DNA of 64,000 bases from Stenotrophomonas cyclobalanopsidis (lineage in GTDB: Bacteria; Pseudomonadota; Gammaproteobacteria; Xanthomonadales; Xanthomonadaceae): assembly GCF_008710035.1 (NCBI RefSeq), contig NZ_VYKI01000019.1, forward strand, positions 1 to 64,000, written 5' to 3'. The notes beneath the pieces are model-generated. The model was given only the letters and a program-made list of their open reading frames with translations. It did not search any database and had not been told where the DNA came from. Made by a program: the position numbers and the translations under genes. Positions within the stretch are counted from its first letter, which is position 1. Every line of letters starts with the position of its first letter. Below, one piece after another: positions 18,597 through 28,030 of the stretch.

Positions 18597-18684
18597 GGCC
18601 GGCAGCTGTCTGCCGGCCAGCCTGAACATTGTGACAGATCGGCCGAAGTACGCCATCGATACAATGAAACAAACCGATACAATG
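18597..18684. promoter_or_regulatory. Divergent intergenic region: hairpin and tandem CGATACAATG repeats
   Basis: The 198-nt gap between the oxygenase and sulfatase genes contains a perfect 9-pair hairpin GGCCGGCAG-ctgt-CTGCCGGCC (18597-18618), which would lie in the 5' leader of the oxygenase transcript. It also has a direct repeat CGATACAATG at 18657-18666 and 18675-18684 (period 18). Each repeat holds TACAAT, a plausible plus-strand -10 box, so they may be tandem promoters or a regulator site for the sulfatase operon. Confidence 0.4.
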
Positions 18685-18764
18685 CGCCACCCGCGCGAGC
18701 AGGCGGCCCCTCCGGGCGCCCATGCAGCACGCCCCTCCGCCCCCTGCCCGCCCGCGCCTGCACC

Positions 18765-20648
18765 ATGTCCGCCGCCTCGCCCGATTCCGCCCCTGCCCCG
18801 CTTTCCGCACCTGACCGCCGCTGGCGCCGGCTGGCCTGGTGGTCGCTGTTCGTCGCCGCCAACGCAGCGCTGGCCCTGCTGATCACGCTGGGCAACGTGC
18901 CGCTGGGCGACAACCCCGGCGGCGGCCTCGGCCTGGCCTACCTGGCGGTCGCCCTGCCCGGCCACCTGCTGGCCATGGGCGCGCTGGCCGGCGCGCTGCC
19001 GCTGGTGATCGGCCTGTGGCCGCGCAGCGCGCGCACATTGACGCTTTCAGCCATCACGGTGCAGGGGCTGTGGATCTGCCTGCTGCTGGTCGATGCCAAG
19101 GTGTTCGCCCTGTACCGCTTCCACCTCAATGCGATGGTCGCCAACATGGTGTTCGGCGGCGCGCTGCACGACCAGGTCAGCCTGTCATGGAAGACCTGGC
19201 TGCAGGCGAGCGGCCTGGTGGCGGCCATCTTCGCCGCGCAGGCGCTGCTGGCCTGGGCCTGCTGGAAGCTGCTGTCGCCCGCACCGCACCGCCGCCGCGT
19301 ACTGCAGGCCTGGACCGCCATCGCCCTGCTGATGGGCGGCGGCCAGGCCGCCACCGCCTACTACGACGCGCTCGGCGAGCGCGCCGTGATCGGCCAGTGG
19401 AACTACCTGCCCTGGGCGCAGCCGATCACCGCCAAAAGCTTCATGCGCCGGCTCGGCGTGCACAGCCAGCAGCAGGCCGGCCTGCCCGACCCGCGCCACG
19501 CCCAGCTGCAGTACCCGCTGCAGCCACTGCGCTGCCAGAGCCATCGCCGGCCCAACGTGCTGATGGTGGTGCTGGAATCGCTGCGGCACGATGCACTGAC
19601 CCCGCAGTACATGCCGCACACCGCGGCGCTGGCGGACTCGGCGCGCGTTTACGACCACCATTTCAGCACCGGCAACGCGACCCGTTACGGCCTGTTCGGC
19701 CTGCTCTACGGCCTGCCCGGTGGCTACTGGCCGAGCATGCTGGATGAGCAGCGCGGATCGCAGCTGTTCAAGGTGCTGCAGCAGCAGGGCTACGACCTGC
19801 ACCTCTATGGCAGCGCGCCGCTGTACAGCCCCGAGTTCGACCGCACCGCCTTTGCCGACGTGCGCGACCAGCTGCACCAGGGGCCGGCGGAACTGGATTC
19901 ATCCGGGCGCGACCGCAGCATCGTGGTCTCGCTGCAGCAGGACATCACCCGCAGCCAGGACGCGCAGCGCCCGTGGTTCGGCTTCGTGTTCCTCGATTCC
20001 ACCCACGCGCCATACCACATGCCGGCCGGCTACCCGCCGGTGGCCACGCCGATGGCGGCCGACATCGACTTCCTCAAACTCGGCCCGGACCATGATCCGA
20101 CGCCGGAGCTCAACCGCTACCACACCGCCGTGCACTACGCCGACAGCTTGGTCGGCGAGCTGCTTGAACAGCTGCGTGCGCAGGGCCTGGAGCAGGACAC
20201 CATCGTGCTGGTGACCGGTGACCACGCCGAGGAATTCAACGACCTCAAGCTCAACTACTGGGGCCACAACGGCAACTTCTCCAACCACCAGCTGCAGGTG
20301 CCGTTCGTGCTGCGCTGGCCGGGCGAAGGCAGCGGCCACGACGCGCGCACCAGCTCCCACGAGGACTGGGTGCCGACGCTGATGCGGCATGCCCTGGGCT
20401 GCGAGAACGCGCTGGGCGATTTCAGCACCGGCCAGGACCTGCTCGCCGTGCCGCAGGGCCCGCGCTCACTGGTGGTGGAGAGCTGGTCGCAGCGCGCGGT
20501 CCGCCACGGCGACGCGATCTACGTGTTCGACAAGTTCGGCAACGCGACCGCACTGGACCAGAACTACCTGCCTCTTCCGCAGCAGACGCCGGACCCGGCC
20601 AGCCTGCGTACCGCGTGGGATGCCCTTACCCGCTTCCGCAACCGTTGA
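18765..20648 (+). CDS. YejM/PbgA-like membrane sulfatase-family protein
   Basis: A 627-residue inner-membrane protein. The first 170 residues hold five membrane segments (YejM-type DUF3413 region: FVAANAALALLITLG, PLVIGLWP, LTLSAITVQGLWICLLL, LVAAIFAAQALLAWACW). The rest is an alkaline-phosphatase-like sulfatase domain starting NVLMVVLESLRHDALTP, with STGNATRYGLFGLLYGLPGGYW where the active-site Thr is expected and VTGDHAEEFND for the metal site. E. coli YejM (PbgA/LapC) controls LPS synthesis through LapB and LpxC; the same role is possible but unproven. It begins a three-gene plus-strand operon. Start ATG 18765 is chosen because the frame upstream is Ala/Pro/Arg noise. Confidence 0.87.
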   Translation: MSAASPDSAPAPLSAPDRRWRRLAWWSLFVAANAALALLITLGNVPLGDNPGGGLGLAYLAVALPGHLLAMGALAGALPLVIGLWPRSARTLTLSAITVQGLWICLLLVDAKVFALYRFHLNAMVANMVFGGALHDQVSLSWKTWLQASGLVAAIFAAQALLAWACWKLLSPAPHRRRVLQAWTAIALLMGGGQAATAYYDALGERAVIGQWNYLPWAQPITAKSFMRRLGVHSQQQAGLPDPRHAQLQYPLQPLRCQSHRRPNVLMVVLESLRHDALTPQYMPHTAALADSARVYDHHFSTGNATRYGLFGLLYGLPGGYWPSMLDEQRGSQLFKVLQQQGYDLHLYGSAPLYSPEFDRTAFADVRDQLHQGPAELDSSGRDRSIVVSLQQDITRSQDAQRPWFGFVFLDSTHAPYHMPAGYPPVATPMAADIDFLKLGPDHDPTPELNRYHTAVHYADSLVGELLEQLRAQGLEQDTIVLVTGDHAEEFNDLKLNYWGHNGNFSNHQLQVPFVLRWPGEGSGHDARTSSHEDWVPTLMRHALGCENALGDFSTGQDLLAVPQGPRSLVVESWSQRAVRHGDAIYVFDKFGNATALDQNYLPLPQQTPDPASLRTAWDALTRFRNR

Positions 20649-20667
20649 ATTACAGGACTGATTCGCG

Positions 20668-21813
20668 ATGAACCGCCCGCTGCGCATTCTCCACACCGAA
20701 GCCGCCAAAGGAATGGGTGGCCAGGAGATCTACATCCTTCGCCACATGCAGGTGATGCGTGCGCGCGGCCACGAGGTCGCGCTGCTGTGCCAGCCCGACG
20801 CGCGGCTGGGCACGCTGGCCCGCGATGATGGCTTCACCGTGCACACCCTGCGCATGGGCGGCATGGCGCGGCTGATGCGCGGCATCTGGTCGGTGTCGCG
20901 GCTGGTGCGCCGCGAGCGCTACGACGTGGTCAACACCACCAGCCGCCGCGACACGCTGATCGCCGCGGCCGGTGCGCGCCTGGGGCGCACGCCGCTGGTG
21001 GTGCGCTCGCGGCACCTGATGAGTCCGGTCAACTCGCTGCTGACCTATACCGGGTTGCCGCACCGGGTAATCACCGTGAGCCGCTTCGTGAAGCAGCTGC
21101 TGGCCGAGCGTGGCATTGCCAGCGACACCATCGGCATCGTGCCGCCCATCGCGGTACCGCCACGCTGGACCGACATCCGCAAGGATGATCCGTGGCAGTG
21201 CCTGCAGGACGTCCGCGCCGAGGTCCGCGCCGAGCTTGGCTTCAGCGATGAGGACATCGTGGTCGGCTGCGTGGCGGTGCTGCGCGAACCGAAGGGCCAT
21301 GCCGACCTGCTGCGTGCGATCACGCCGCTGTGCAAGGCCAACCCGCGCCTGCACCTGGTCGTGGTCGGCCACGGCGAGGCCGTCATGCAGCGCCTGCTGG
21401 AGATGCGCGAGGAACAGGGCCTGCAACGGCAGGTGCACCTGCTCGGCTACCGTGACAACGCCTGCCGGCTGATGACCGGCTTCGACATCTTCGCCCTCGC
21501 CTCGCACAAGGAGGCCGCCGGCACGGTGTTCCTGGAGGCGGCCTACGTGGCGGTGCCGATCGTCGCCACGCGGGTCGGCGGTGTGCCGGAGATGGTGGCC
21601 GAAGGCAGCAATGCCATCCTCACCCGCTTGGGCGACAATGGCGCGTTGACCGCCGCCCTGCGCCTGCTGGTGGATGATCCGCAGCGCCGGCAGATGATGG
21701 GCCGTGCCGGCTGGGACTGGATGCGCACTGCGCACGATTTCAGCCCCGCCGGGCATGGCGAAACCACCGAACACTATTACCACCAGTGGCTGAAGGAGCT
21801 GGGACATGGCTGA
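20668..21813 (+). CDS. Glycosyltransferase, GT4-type
   Basis: A 381-residue GT-B-fold transferase. The N-terminal acceptor domain begins ILHTEAAKGMGGQEIYILRH with the Gly-Gly-x-Glu typical of GT4 enzymes. The C-terminal donor domain starts near residue 190 (VVGCVAVLREPKGHADLLRA) and has the nucleotide-sugar E-x7-E motif as KEAAGTVFLEAAYVAVPIVA, then TRVGGVPEMV. Cytosolic, probably membrane-associated. It starts 19 nt after the sulfatase gene and overlaps the deacetylase by 8 nt, so these products likely act on one glycan, perhaps LPS core. Sugar specificity is not predictable. Confidence 0.9.
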   Translation: MNRPLRILHTEAAKGMGGQEIYILRHMQVMRARGHEVALLCQPDARLGTLARDDGFTVHTLRMGGMARLMRGIWSVSRLVRRERYDVVNTTSRRDTLIAAAGARLGRTPLVVRSRHLMSPVNSLLTYTGLPHRVITVSRFVKQLLAERGIASDTIGIVPPIAVPPRWTDIRKDDPWQCLQDVRAEVRAELGFSDEDIVVGCVAVLREPKGHADLLRAITPLCKANPRLHLVVVGHGEAVMQRLLEMREEQGLQRQVHLLGYRDNACRLMTGFDIFALASHKEAAGTVFLEAAYVAVPIVATRVGGVPEMVAEGSNAILTRLGDNGALTAALRLLVDDPQRRQMMGRAGWDWMRTAHDFSPAGHGETTEHYYHQWLKELGHG

Positions 21814-22663
21814 TGCGCGAACCGTTCCGGTGCTGATGCACCATCACGTCAGCCCCTCGCCGGGGATGATCACCGTCTCGCCGGAAAACTTCGAGAGCCA
21901 GATCGCCTGGCTGGCCAACAACGGCTGGACCTCGCTGACCCTGGACCAGTACGCCGGCTTCCTGGCCGGCAAGCCGGTGCCGCGCCGTTCCATCGTCATC
22001 ACCTTCGATGATGGCTACCTGGACAACTGGGTGTACGCGCACCCGATCCTGCAGAAGTACGGCATGCACGCGGTGGTGTTCGTGGTGACCGGCTGGATGG
22101 GTGAAGGCGAGGTGCGCCCGCATGCGGGTATCGCCGGTGCGACGCTGCCTGCGACGCCGGACCACCGTGGCTGCGAAGCGGCGATCTTCGAGCACGACCG
22201 CAGCGACGACGTGATGATGCGCTGGAGCGAGGCACGCGAGGCAATCGAGGCGGGCACCTTCGAAGTGCATTGCCACACCCACACGCACACCCGCTGGCTG
22301 CGCCGCGACGACCTGGACCGCGCACAGCGCCGCGCCGGCATCAGCCAGGATCTGGCGATCTCGCGGCAGGTGCTGCAGGACAGGCTGGGCGAAGTGTCCG
22401 ACACCCTGTGCTGGCCCTATGGCGATTTCGACCAGGACCACGTCGAGGTCGCGCGCGAGCACGGCTTCCGTTACCTGCACACCACCCATCCGTTCGGCCG
22501 CAACGTGGTCGGCGGCGATCCGGAACGCATCTACCGCTTTGCGATCCGCAACCGTCCGGCCAGCTGGCTGCGCAAGCGCATCGCGCAGAGCTACAACCCG
22601 TTGATCGCGCCGTTCTTCAACGGTTTCAAGGCGCGCCAGAAGAAGATGGTGCCGGGGCCCTGA
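21806..22663 (+). CDS. Polysaccharide deacetylase (carbohydrate esterase 4)
   Basis: A 285-residue NodB-like deacetylase. It has the metal-binding TFDDGYLDNW motif (catalytic Asp and metal Asp) and the second metal motif in EVHCHTHTHTRW; the WPYGDFD segment fits motif 3-4. N-terminal VLMHHHVSPSPG matches bacterial CE4 proteins close to LPS glycosyltransferases. No signal peptide is seen, so it probably acts in the cytosol on a lipid-linked sugar. It overlaps the upstream glycosyltransferase gene by 8 nt (ATGGCTGA), showing tight coupling. A strong terminator follows at 22699. Confidence 0.9.
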   Translation: MADARTVPVLMHHHVSPSPGMITVSPENFESQIAWLANNGWTSLTLDQYAGFLAGKPVPRRSIVITFDDGYLDNWVYAHPILQKYGMHAVVFVVTGWMGEGEVRPHAGIAGATLPATPDHRGCEAAIFEHDRSDDVMMRWSEAREAIEAGTFEVHCHTHTHTRWLRRDDLDRAQRRAGISQDLAISRQVLQDRLGEVSDTLCWPYGDFDQDHVEVAREHGFRYLHTTHPFGRNVVGGDPERIYRFAIRNRPASWLRKRIAQSYNPLIAPFFNGFKARQKKMVPGP

Positions 22664-22698
22664 GCGGCCCTGGCCGTCATCCCATCGCTGCGGAACAA

Positions 22699-22729
22699 AA
22701 AAAACGCCCCGGTCTCCCGGGGCGTTTTC
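22699..22729. terminator. Bidirectional terminator between convergent genes
   Basis: AAAACGCCCCGG-tctc-CCGGGGCGTTTT is a perfect stem with an A-run on one side and a T-run on the other, between the deacetylase (plus) and glmM (minus). It can serve as an intrinsic terminator in both directions. Confidence 0.9.
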
Positions 22730-22752
22730 AGTCTGGACCTGCAGCAGGTGGC

Positions 22753-24116
22753 TCAGGCCGAGGCTGCCGACTTCACTGCAGCGGACAGGCGATCCAGCGT
22801 GTCCTGCATCAGCGTGGCTTCGTCGGCCTCGACGGTGACGCGCACCACCGGCTCGGTGCCGGACGGACGCAGGAACGCGCGGCCGCGGCCGGCCACGGCC
22901 TGCTGCGCATCAGCCAGCGCCGACTGCACACTGTCGGCCTGCACGGTGGCCTTGGCCGAGACATCGCCCAGGCGCACGTTGACGGTCTTCTGCGGCACCT
23001 TGGCCAGCGGCTGCAGCGCCTGCCGCAGGGTCTGGCCAGTGCTGCGCAGCGCGACCAGCACCTGCAGGGCGCTGACGATGCCATCGCCGGTGGTTGCCCG
23101 GTCCAGGCACAGCAGGTGGCCGGAGGCTTCGCCACCGAGCACGCCGCCGCCTTCGATCAGCGCCTGGTGGACATAGCGATCGCCTACGTTGCTGCGCACG
23201 AACGGGATCTGCAGCTCGCCCAGCGCCTTTTCCAGGCCGTAGTTGCTCATCAGCGTGCCGACCACGGGGCCACGCAGGCGGCCGTCGGCCTGCCACGCGC
23301 GGGCCAGGATGTAGAGCAGGTCGTCGCCGTCGACCGGGTTGCCCTGGTCGTCGGCCATCAGCACGCGGTCGCCGTCGCCGTCGAAGGCGATTCCGAGGTC
23401 CGCGCCGGTCTCGCGCACCTTGGCGGCCAGGTTGTCGATGTGGGTCGAGCCCACGCCGTCATTGATGTTGACGCCGTTGGGCTCGGCACCGATGCCGATC
23501 ACCTCGGCACCCAGCTCGCGGAACAGCAGCGGTGCGATCTGGTAGGTGGCGCCGTGCGCGCAGTCGAGCACCAAGCGCACGCCGCGCAGGTCGAAGGTGC
23601 GCGGCACGCTGGCCTTGCAGAATTCGATGTAGCGGCCGACCGCTTCGCGCGCACGCGCGGCCTTGCCCAGCTTTTCCGATTCGGCCGTCACGAACGGCAC
23701 GTCCAGCGCGGCTTCCAGCGCCAGTTCGGTGGCATCGTCGAGCTTCTCGCCCTGGGCGGAGAAGAACTTGATGCCGTTGTCGTAGTGCGGGTTGTGCGAG
23801 GCACTGATGACGACGCCGGCATCCACGCCCAGGGTGCGGGTGAGGAAAGCCACCGCCGGGGTCGGCATCGGCCCCAGCAGCTGCACGTCGGCACCGGCGG
23901 CCACCAGGCCGGCTTCCAGTGCGGCTTCAAACATGTAGCCGGAAATGCGCGTGTCCTTGCCGATCACCACGATCGGGCGGCGGCCACCGGGGCCGCGCTG
24001 CTCGACCAGCACGCGGCCCAGCGCATTGCCCAGGCGCAGCACGAAGTCGGCCGAGATCGGGCTCTGCCCGACGCGGCCGCGGATGCCGTCAGTACCGAAG
24101 TACCTGCGGCCCGACA

Positions 24117-24117
<1 letters not shown>
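22753..24117 (-). CDS. glmM: Phosphoglucosamine mutase
   Basis: Converts glucosamine-6-phosphate to glucosamine-1-phosphate on the way to UDP-GlcNAc for peptidoglycan and LPS. The protein of 454 residues has the N-terminal [14 protein letters not shown], the phosphoserine motif [12 protein letters not shown] (Ser about 107), the Mg loop [12 protein letters not shown] and the C-terminal phosphate-binding [14 protein letters not shown] 24117 has GGAGG 7 nt upstream; a GTG one codon earlier is the alternative. It overlaps the accD stop by one base (TGATG), so it is coupled to fatty-acid synthesis. Confidence 0.96.
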
Positions 24118-24992
<875 letters not shown>

Positions 24993-25127
24993 GCGGGAGG
25001 ACACTTCCGTTCAGGGCGGCCCGAGGGCCGCAAAGGCGGACAGTCTAGCTCTGCTGCGCCCGCCCGTGCACCCCTTGCGGGGAACGGGCCGGCGGTAAAA
25101 AACCATGCTGGGACGTACGTTTAGCGT

Positions 25128-25200
25128 CGCCGGGCATGGCCCGGCGCTACCTTCAAGGCGTCCAGCGCATCGCCGGTAGTGCCGGCCGCTGGCCGGCAAC
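25128..25200. repeat. Pair of SMAG palindromes between trpA and accD
   Basis: Unit one (25128-25150) is CGCCGGGCATGGCCCGGCGCTAC, ending in CTAC, the complement of GTAG. Unit two (25176-25200) starts GTAGTGCCGGCC and closes GGCCGGCA. The two face opposite ways with GTAG ends pointing inwards. They occupy most of the 226-nt spacer; no gene is seen there. Confidence 0.75.
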
Positions 25201-25218
25201 CCGTGGCGCACGCGTGGG

Positions 25219-26028
25219 TCAGGCGTCCAGCGCCTGCCGCAGCGGGGCCAGGAAGACACCGGCGCGCTGGGCAGCCTCCTCGGTCGATCCGGCATCGGCC
25301 AGCGCCGCCACCAGGGCGCTGCCGACCACCACGCCATCGGCCTGGCGGGCCATGGCTGCGGCACTGGCCGCATCCTTGATGCCGAAGCCGGCCACCACCG
25401 GCACGCTGGCGCGTGCACGCAGGGCCTGCAGGCGTGCGCTGGCGGCATCGCTGTCCAGGCGCTCGGAGGCACCGGTGACGCCGGCGAAGCTGACGTAGTA
25501 GAGGTAACCGCGGGCCAGCGCGAGCAGCTTGTCGGCGCGTGCTTCGCTGGTGGTCGGCGAAGCCAGCAGGACCAGCGCCAGGCCGGCCGCATCGAAGGCC
25601 TGCTGGGCTTCACCGGCTTCTTCCGGCGGCAGGTCCACCAGCAGCACGCCGTCCACGCCAGCGCCCACTGCAGCCTCGGCGAAGGCCGCGTAGCCGTGGA
25701 TCTCCACCGGGTTGAGGTAGCCCATCAGCACCACCGGGGTCTGCGCATCGCGCTGGCGGAACTGCGCCACCGCCTGCAGCACGTAGCGGCTGCCGGCACC
25801 GCGGCCCAGCGCGCGCTCGGAACTGCGCTGGATGGTCGGGCCATCGGCCATCGGATCGGAGAACGGCACGCCCAGTTCGATCACATCGGCACCGGCCTCG
25901 ACCAGCGCATGCATGACCGGCACGGTGGCCTCCAGCGACGGGTCGCCAGCGGTGATGAAGGGGATCAGCGCCTTGCGCTGCTGCTCGCGAAGGCGCTGGA
26001 AACAGGCATCGAGTCGGGATACGGACAT
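25219..26028 (-). CDS. trpA: Tryptophan synthase alpha chain
   Basis: Cleaves indole-3-glycerol phosphate to indole and glyceraldehyde-3-phosphate; indole is channelled to TrpB. The 269-residue TIM barrel has FITAGDP, the catalytic Glu in ADVIELGVPFSDPMADGP, the catalytic Asp in GVDGVLLVDLPPEE, and the phosphate loops GFGIKDAASA and GVVVGSALV. It begins one nucleotide after the stop of the lipoprotein gene that separates it from trpB, so all three are one transcript. Confidence 0.97.
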   Translation of the reverse strand: MSVSRLDACFQRLREQQRKALIPFITAGDPSLEATVPVMHALVEAGADVIELGVPFSDPMADGPTIQRSSERALGRGAGSRYVLQAVAQFRQRDAQTPVVLMGYLNPVEIHGYAAFAEAAVGAGVDGVLLVDLPPEEAGEAQQAFDAAGLALVLLASPTTSEARADKLLALARGYLYYVSFAGVTGASERLDSDAASARLQALRARASVPVVAGFGIKDAASAAAMARQADGVVVGSALVAALADAGSTEEAAQRAGVFLAPLRQALDA

Positions 26029-26029
26029 G

Positions 26030-26719
26030 TCAGGTACATCCTTCGATCAGGTCAACGGCGCCGCTGGCGCCCCAGTACATTCGGGAAACGGTGCCGTCGA
26101 CGATCTCCACGCGGATCGCCAGGTCGGAACCGGGGTCCTGCCAGAGCAGGGTCTCGCCGGCCTCGGCATCTTCGCCATAAGGACGCGCGACGGCGCCCCG
26201 GGGCAACAGCTGCTGGGCCTGCGCACGCGGCATGTCCAGGCGCAGGCCGAACGGCCCGAGCTGCACCACCACCTGGCCCGAGTCGTCGATGGGGGCCAGG
26301 TCAAAGCGCACCACGTCGCCCTCCTGCACCATCATCGCCACGCCTTCGGGCAGCGTGCCGCGCTCGTAATACTCACAGCGCCCGGCGGTGGCCTCGCCCA
26401 GCCCGGCCGAGTGCCACTGCGCCTCGCCCTGCAGTTCGCTGAAGGGCTGGCCGATCAGCACGTCGCCGGCATGGTCCAGCGCCACCGACACGACTGCCGG
26501 GGCGGTCTCGTCCTCGACGCTGTCGGCGCGGGTAGCCGCCGGCGCATCCTCGATCGGGCGATGCGCGGCGTCATCATCATTGCTGGCCGGCTGGCGGGCC
26601 GGAGCGATGGCTGCGGGCGACGCCGGCGCGGGTGCCAGCACCGGCGGATCCGGGGGCGTGCAGCCGCCCAGACCGACCGCCAGCACCAGCGCGCCACCGT
26701 GGCGCAGCACGTAGTTCAC
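26030..26719 (-). CDS. Putative lipoprotein encoded between trpB and trpA
   Basis: A 229-residue protein of unknown function. The N-terminus [20 protein letters not shown] is a lipoprotein signal with lipobox LGGC (Cys20), followed by a Pro/Ala-rich linker of about 60 residues and a compact domain of about 140 residues with a repeated pattern of Gln-Leu-Gly-Pro-Phe-Gly and Leu-Leu-Pro-Arg-Gly. There is no membrane segment after the signal. The GTG start overlaps the trpB stop (GTGA), and trpA begins one nucleotide after its stop, so it is translated as part of the trp operon although its product should be in the envelope. I do not recognise the family. Confidence 0.75.
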   Translation of the reverse strand: MNYVLRHGGALVLAVGLGGCTPPDPPVLAPAPASPAAIAPARQPASNDDDAAHRPIEDAPAATRADSVEDETAPAVVSVALDHAGDVLIGQPFSELQGEAQWHSAGLGEATAGRCEYYERGTLPEGVAMMVQEGDVVRFDLAPIDDSGQVVVQLGPFGLRLDMPRAQAQQLLPRGAVARPYGEDAEAGETLLWQDPGSDLAIRVEIVDGTVSRMYWGASGAVDLIEGCT

Positions 26720-27933
26720 AGCACCAGGCCTTCGCGCGCGGCGATGGTGTGCACGTCCTTGTCACCACGGCCGGACAGGTTGCACAGCACCATCTGGTCG
26801 CGCGGGCGCTCACGCGCCAGCTTGATGGCCTGGGCCAGCGCGTGGCTGGATTCCAGCGCCGGCAGGATGCCCTCGACATGCGCCAGCAGGTGGAAGGCCT
26901 GCAGCGCCTCCTCATCGGTGATGCCGAGGTAGGTGGCACGGCCGCTGTCGGACAGGAAGGCGTGTTCCGGACCGACGCCGGGGTAGTCCAGGCCGGCCGA
27001 CACCGAGTGGGTCTCGATGATCTGGCCATCGTCATCGCACAGCACGTAGGTGCGGTTGCCGTGCAGCACGCCGGGGCGGCCGGCGGCAATCGACGCGGCG
27101 TGGCGACCGGTGTGGATGCCGTCGCCGGCCGCTTCGGCGCCGAATATCTCGACCTCACGGTCGTTGAGGAAGGCATGGAACAGGCCGATGGCATTGCTGC
27201 CACCGCCGACGCAGGCGGTGATCGCATCGGGCAGGCGGCCGTACTCGGCCAGCATCTGCTCGCGCGCTTCGCGGCCGACGATGGCGTTGAAGTCACGCAC
27301 CATGCGCGGGTACGGGTCCGGGCCGGCCACGGTGCCGATGATGTAGAAGGTGTCCTGCACGTTGGTCACCCAGTCGCGCATCGCTTCGTTGAGCGCGTCC
27401 TTCAGGGTGGCCGAGCCGGAGGTGACCGGCACCACCGTCGCGCCCAGCAGCTTCATCCGGTAGACGTTGATCTTCTGCCGCTCGATGTCGGTGGCGCCCA
27501 TGTAGACCACGCATTCCAGCCCCAGGCGCGCGGCGACGGTGGCACTGGCCACGCCGTGCTGGCCCGCACCGGTCTCCGCGATGATGCGCTTCTTGCCCAT
27601 CCGCGCGGCCAGCAGGGCCTGGCCGATGGTGTTGTTGATCTTGTGCGCGCCGGTGTGGTTCAGGTCCTCGCGCTTGAGCAGGATCTGCGCACCGCCGACA
27701 TGGTCGCTCAGGCGCTGGGCGTGATAGATCGGGCTCGGCCGGCCGACGTAATGGGCCAGGTCCTTGTCGTAGGCCAGCTGGAACGCCGGGTCCTGGCGGG
27801 CCTGGTCATAGGCCTGGGCCAGTTCCTGCAGCGGGCCGACCAGGGTTTCGGCGACGAAACTGCCGCCGTAGCGGCCGAAGTGGCCCTGGGCGTCCGGGAA
27901 GGCGTGGTAGTCGGCAATGGGGGAGGCAGACAT
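26716..27933 (-). CDS. trpB: Tryptophan synthase beta chain
   Basis: PLP enzyme joining indole and serine to form tryptophan. The 405-residue protein has the Schiff-base lysine in [14 protein letters not shown] (about Lys98), the [10 protein letters not shown] loop, and the PLP-phosphate motif [10 protein letters not shown]. Length is standard. It is the first gene of the trpB-lipoprotein-trpA group and divergent from the LysR gene at 28031, whose product probably activates it, as TrpI does in Pseudomonas. Confidence 0.97.
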   Translation of the reverse strand: MSASPIADYHAFPDAQGHFGRYGGSFVAETLVGPLQELAQAYDQARQDPAFQLAYDKDLAHYVGRPSPIYHAQRLSDHVGGAQILLKREDLNHTGAHKINNTIGQALLAARMGKKRIIAETGAGQHGVASATVAARLGLECVVYMGATDIERQKINVYRMKLLGATVVPVTSGSATLKDALNEAMRDWVTNVQDTFYIIGTVAGPDPYPRMVRDFNAIVGREAREQMLAEYGRLPDAITACVGGGSNAIGLFHAFLNDREVEIFGAEAAGDGIHTGRHAASIAAGRPGVLHGNRTYVLCDDDGQIIETHSVSAGLDYPGVGPEHAFLSDSGRATYLGITDEEALQAFHLLAHVEGILPALESSHALAQAIKLARERPRDQMVLCNLSGRGDKDVHTIAAREGLVL

Positions 27934-27980
27934 GGAAGCGACCGCTGGTTCGAGACAGATTGATACTCTAGCGCACGGAT

Positions 27981-28021
27981 CCTGACCGGAATATCGATAT
28001 TATCTGGCGTATATCGTCAGG
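27981..28021. promoter_or_regulatory. Dyad in the trpB/LysR divergent promoter region
   Basis: The 97-nt gap contains a perfect 12-bp palindrome AATATCGATATT (27990-28001), flanked by CCTGAC (27981-27986) and its complement GTCAGG (28016-28021), with a second ATATC at 28011. The AT-rich dyad stands out in GC-rich DNA and lies next to the LysR-type start, as expected for an autoregulatory TrpI-like binding site. Confidence 0.5.
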
Positions 28022-28030
28022 AAATCTCAC

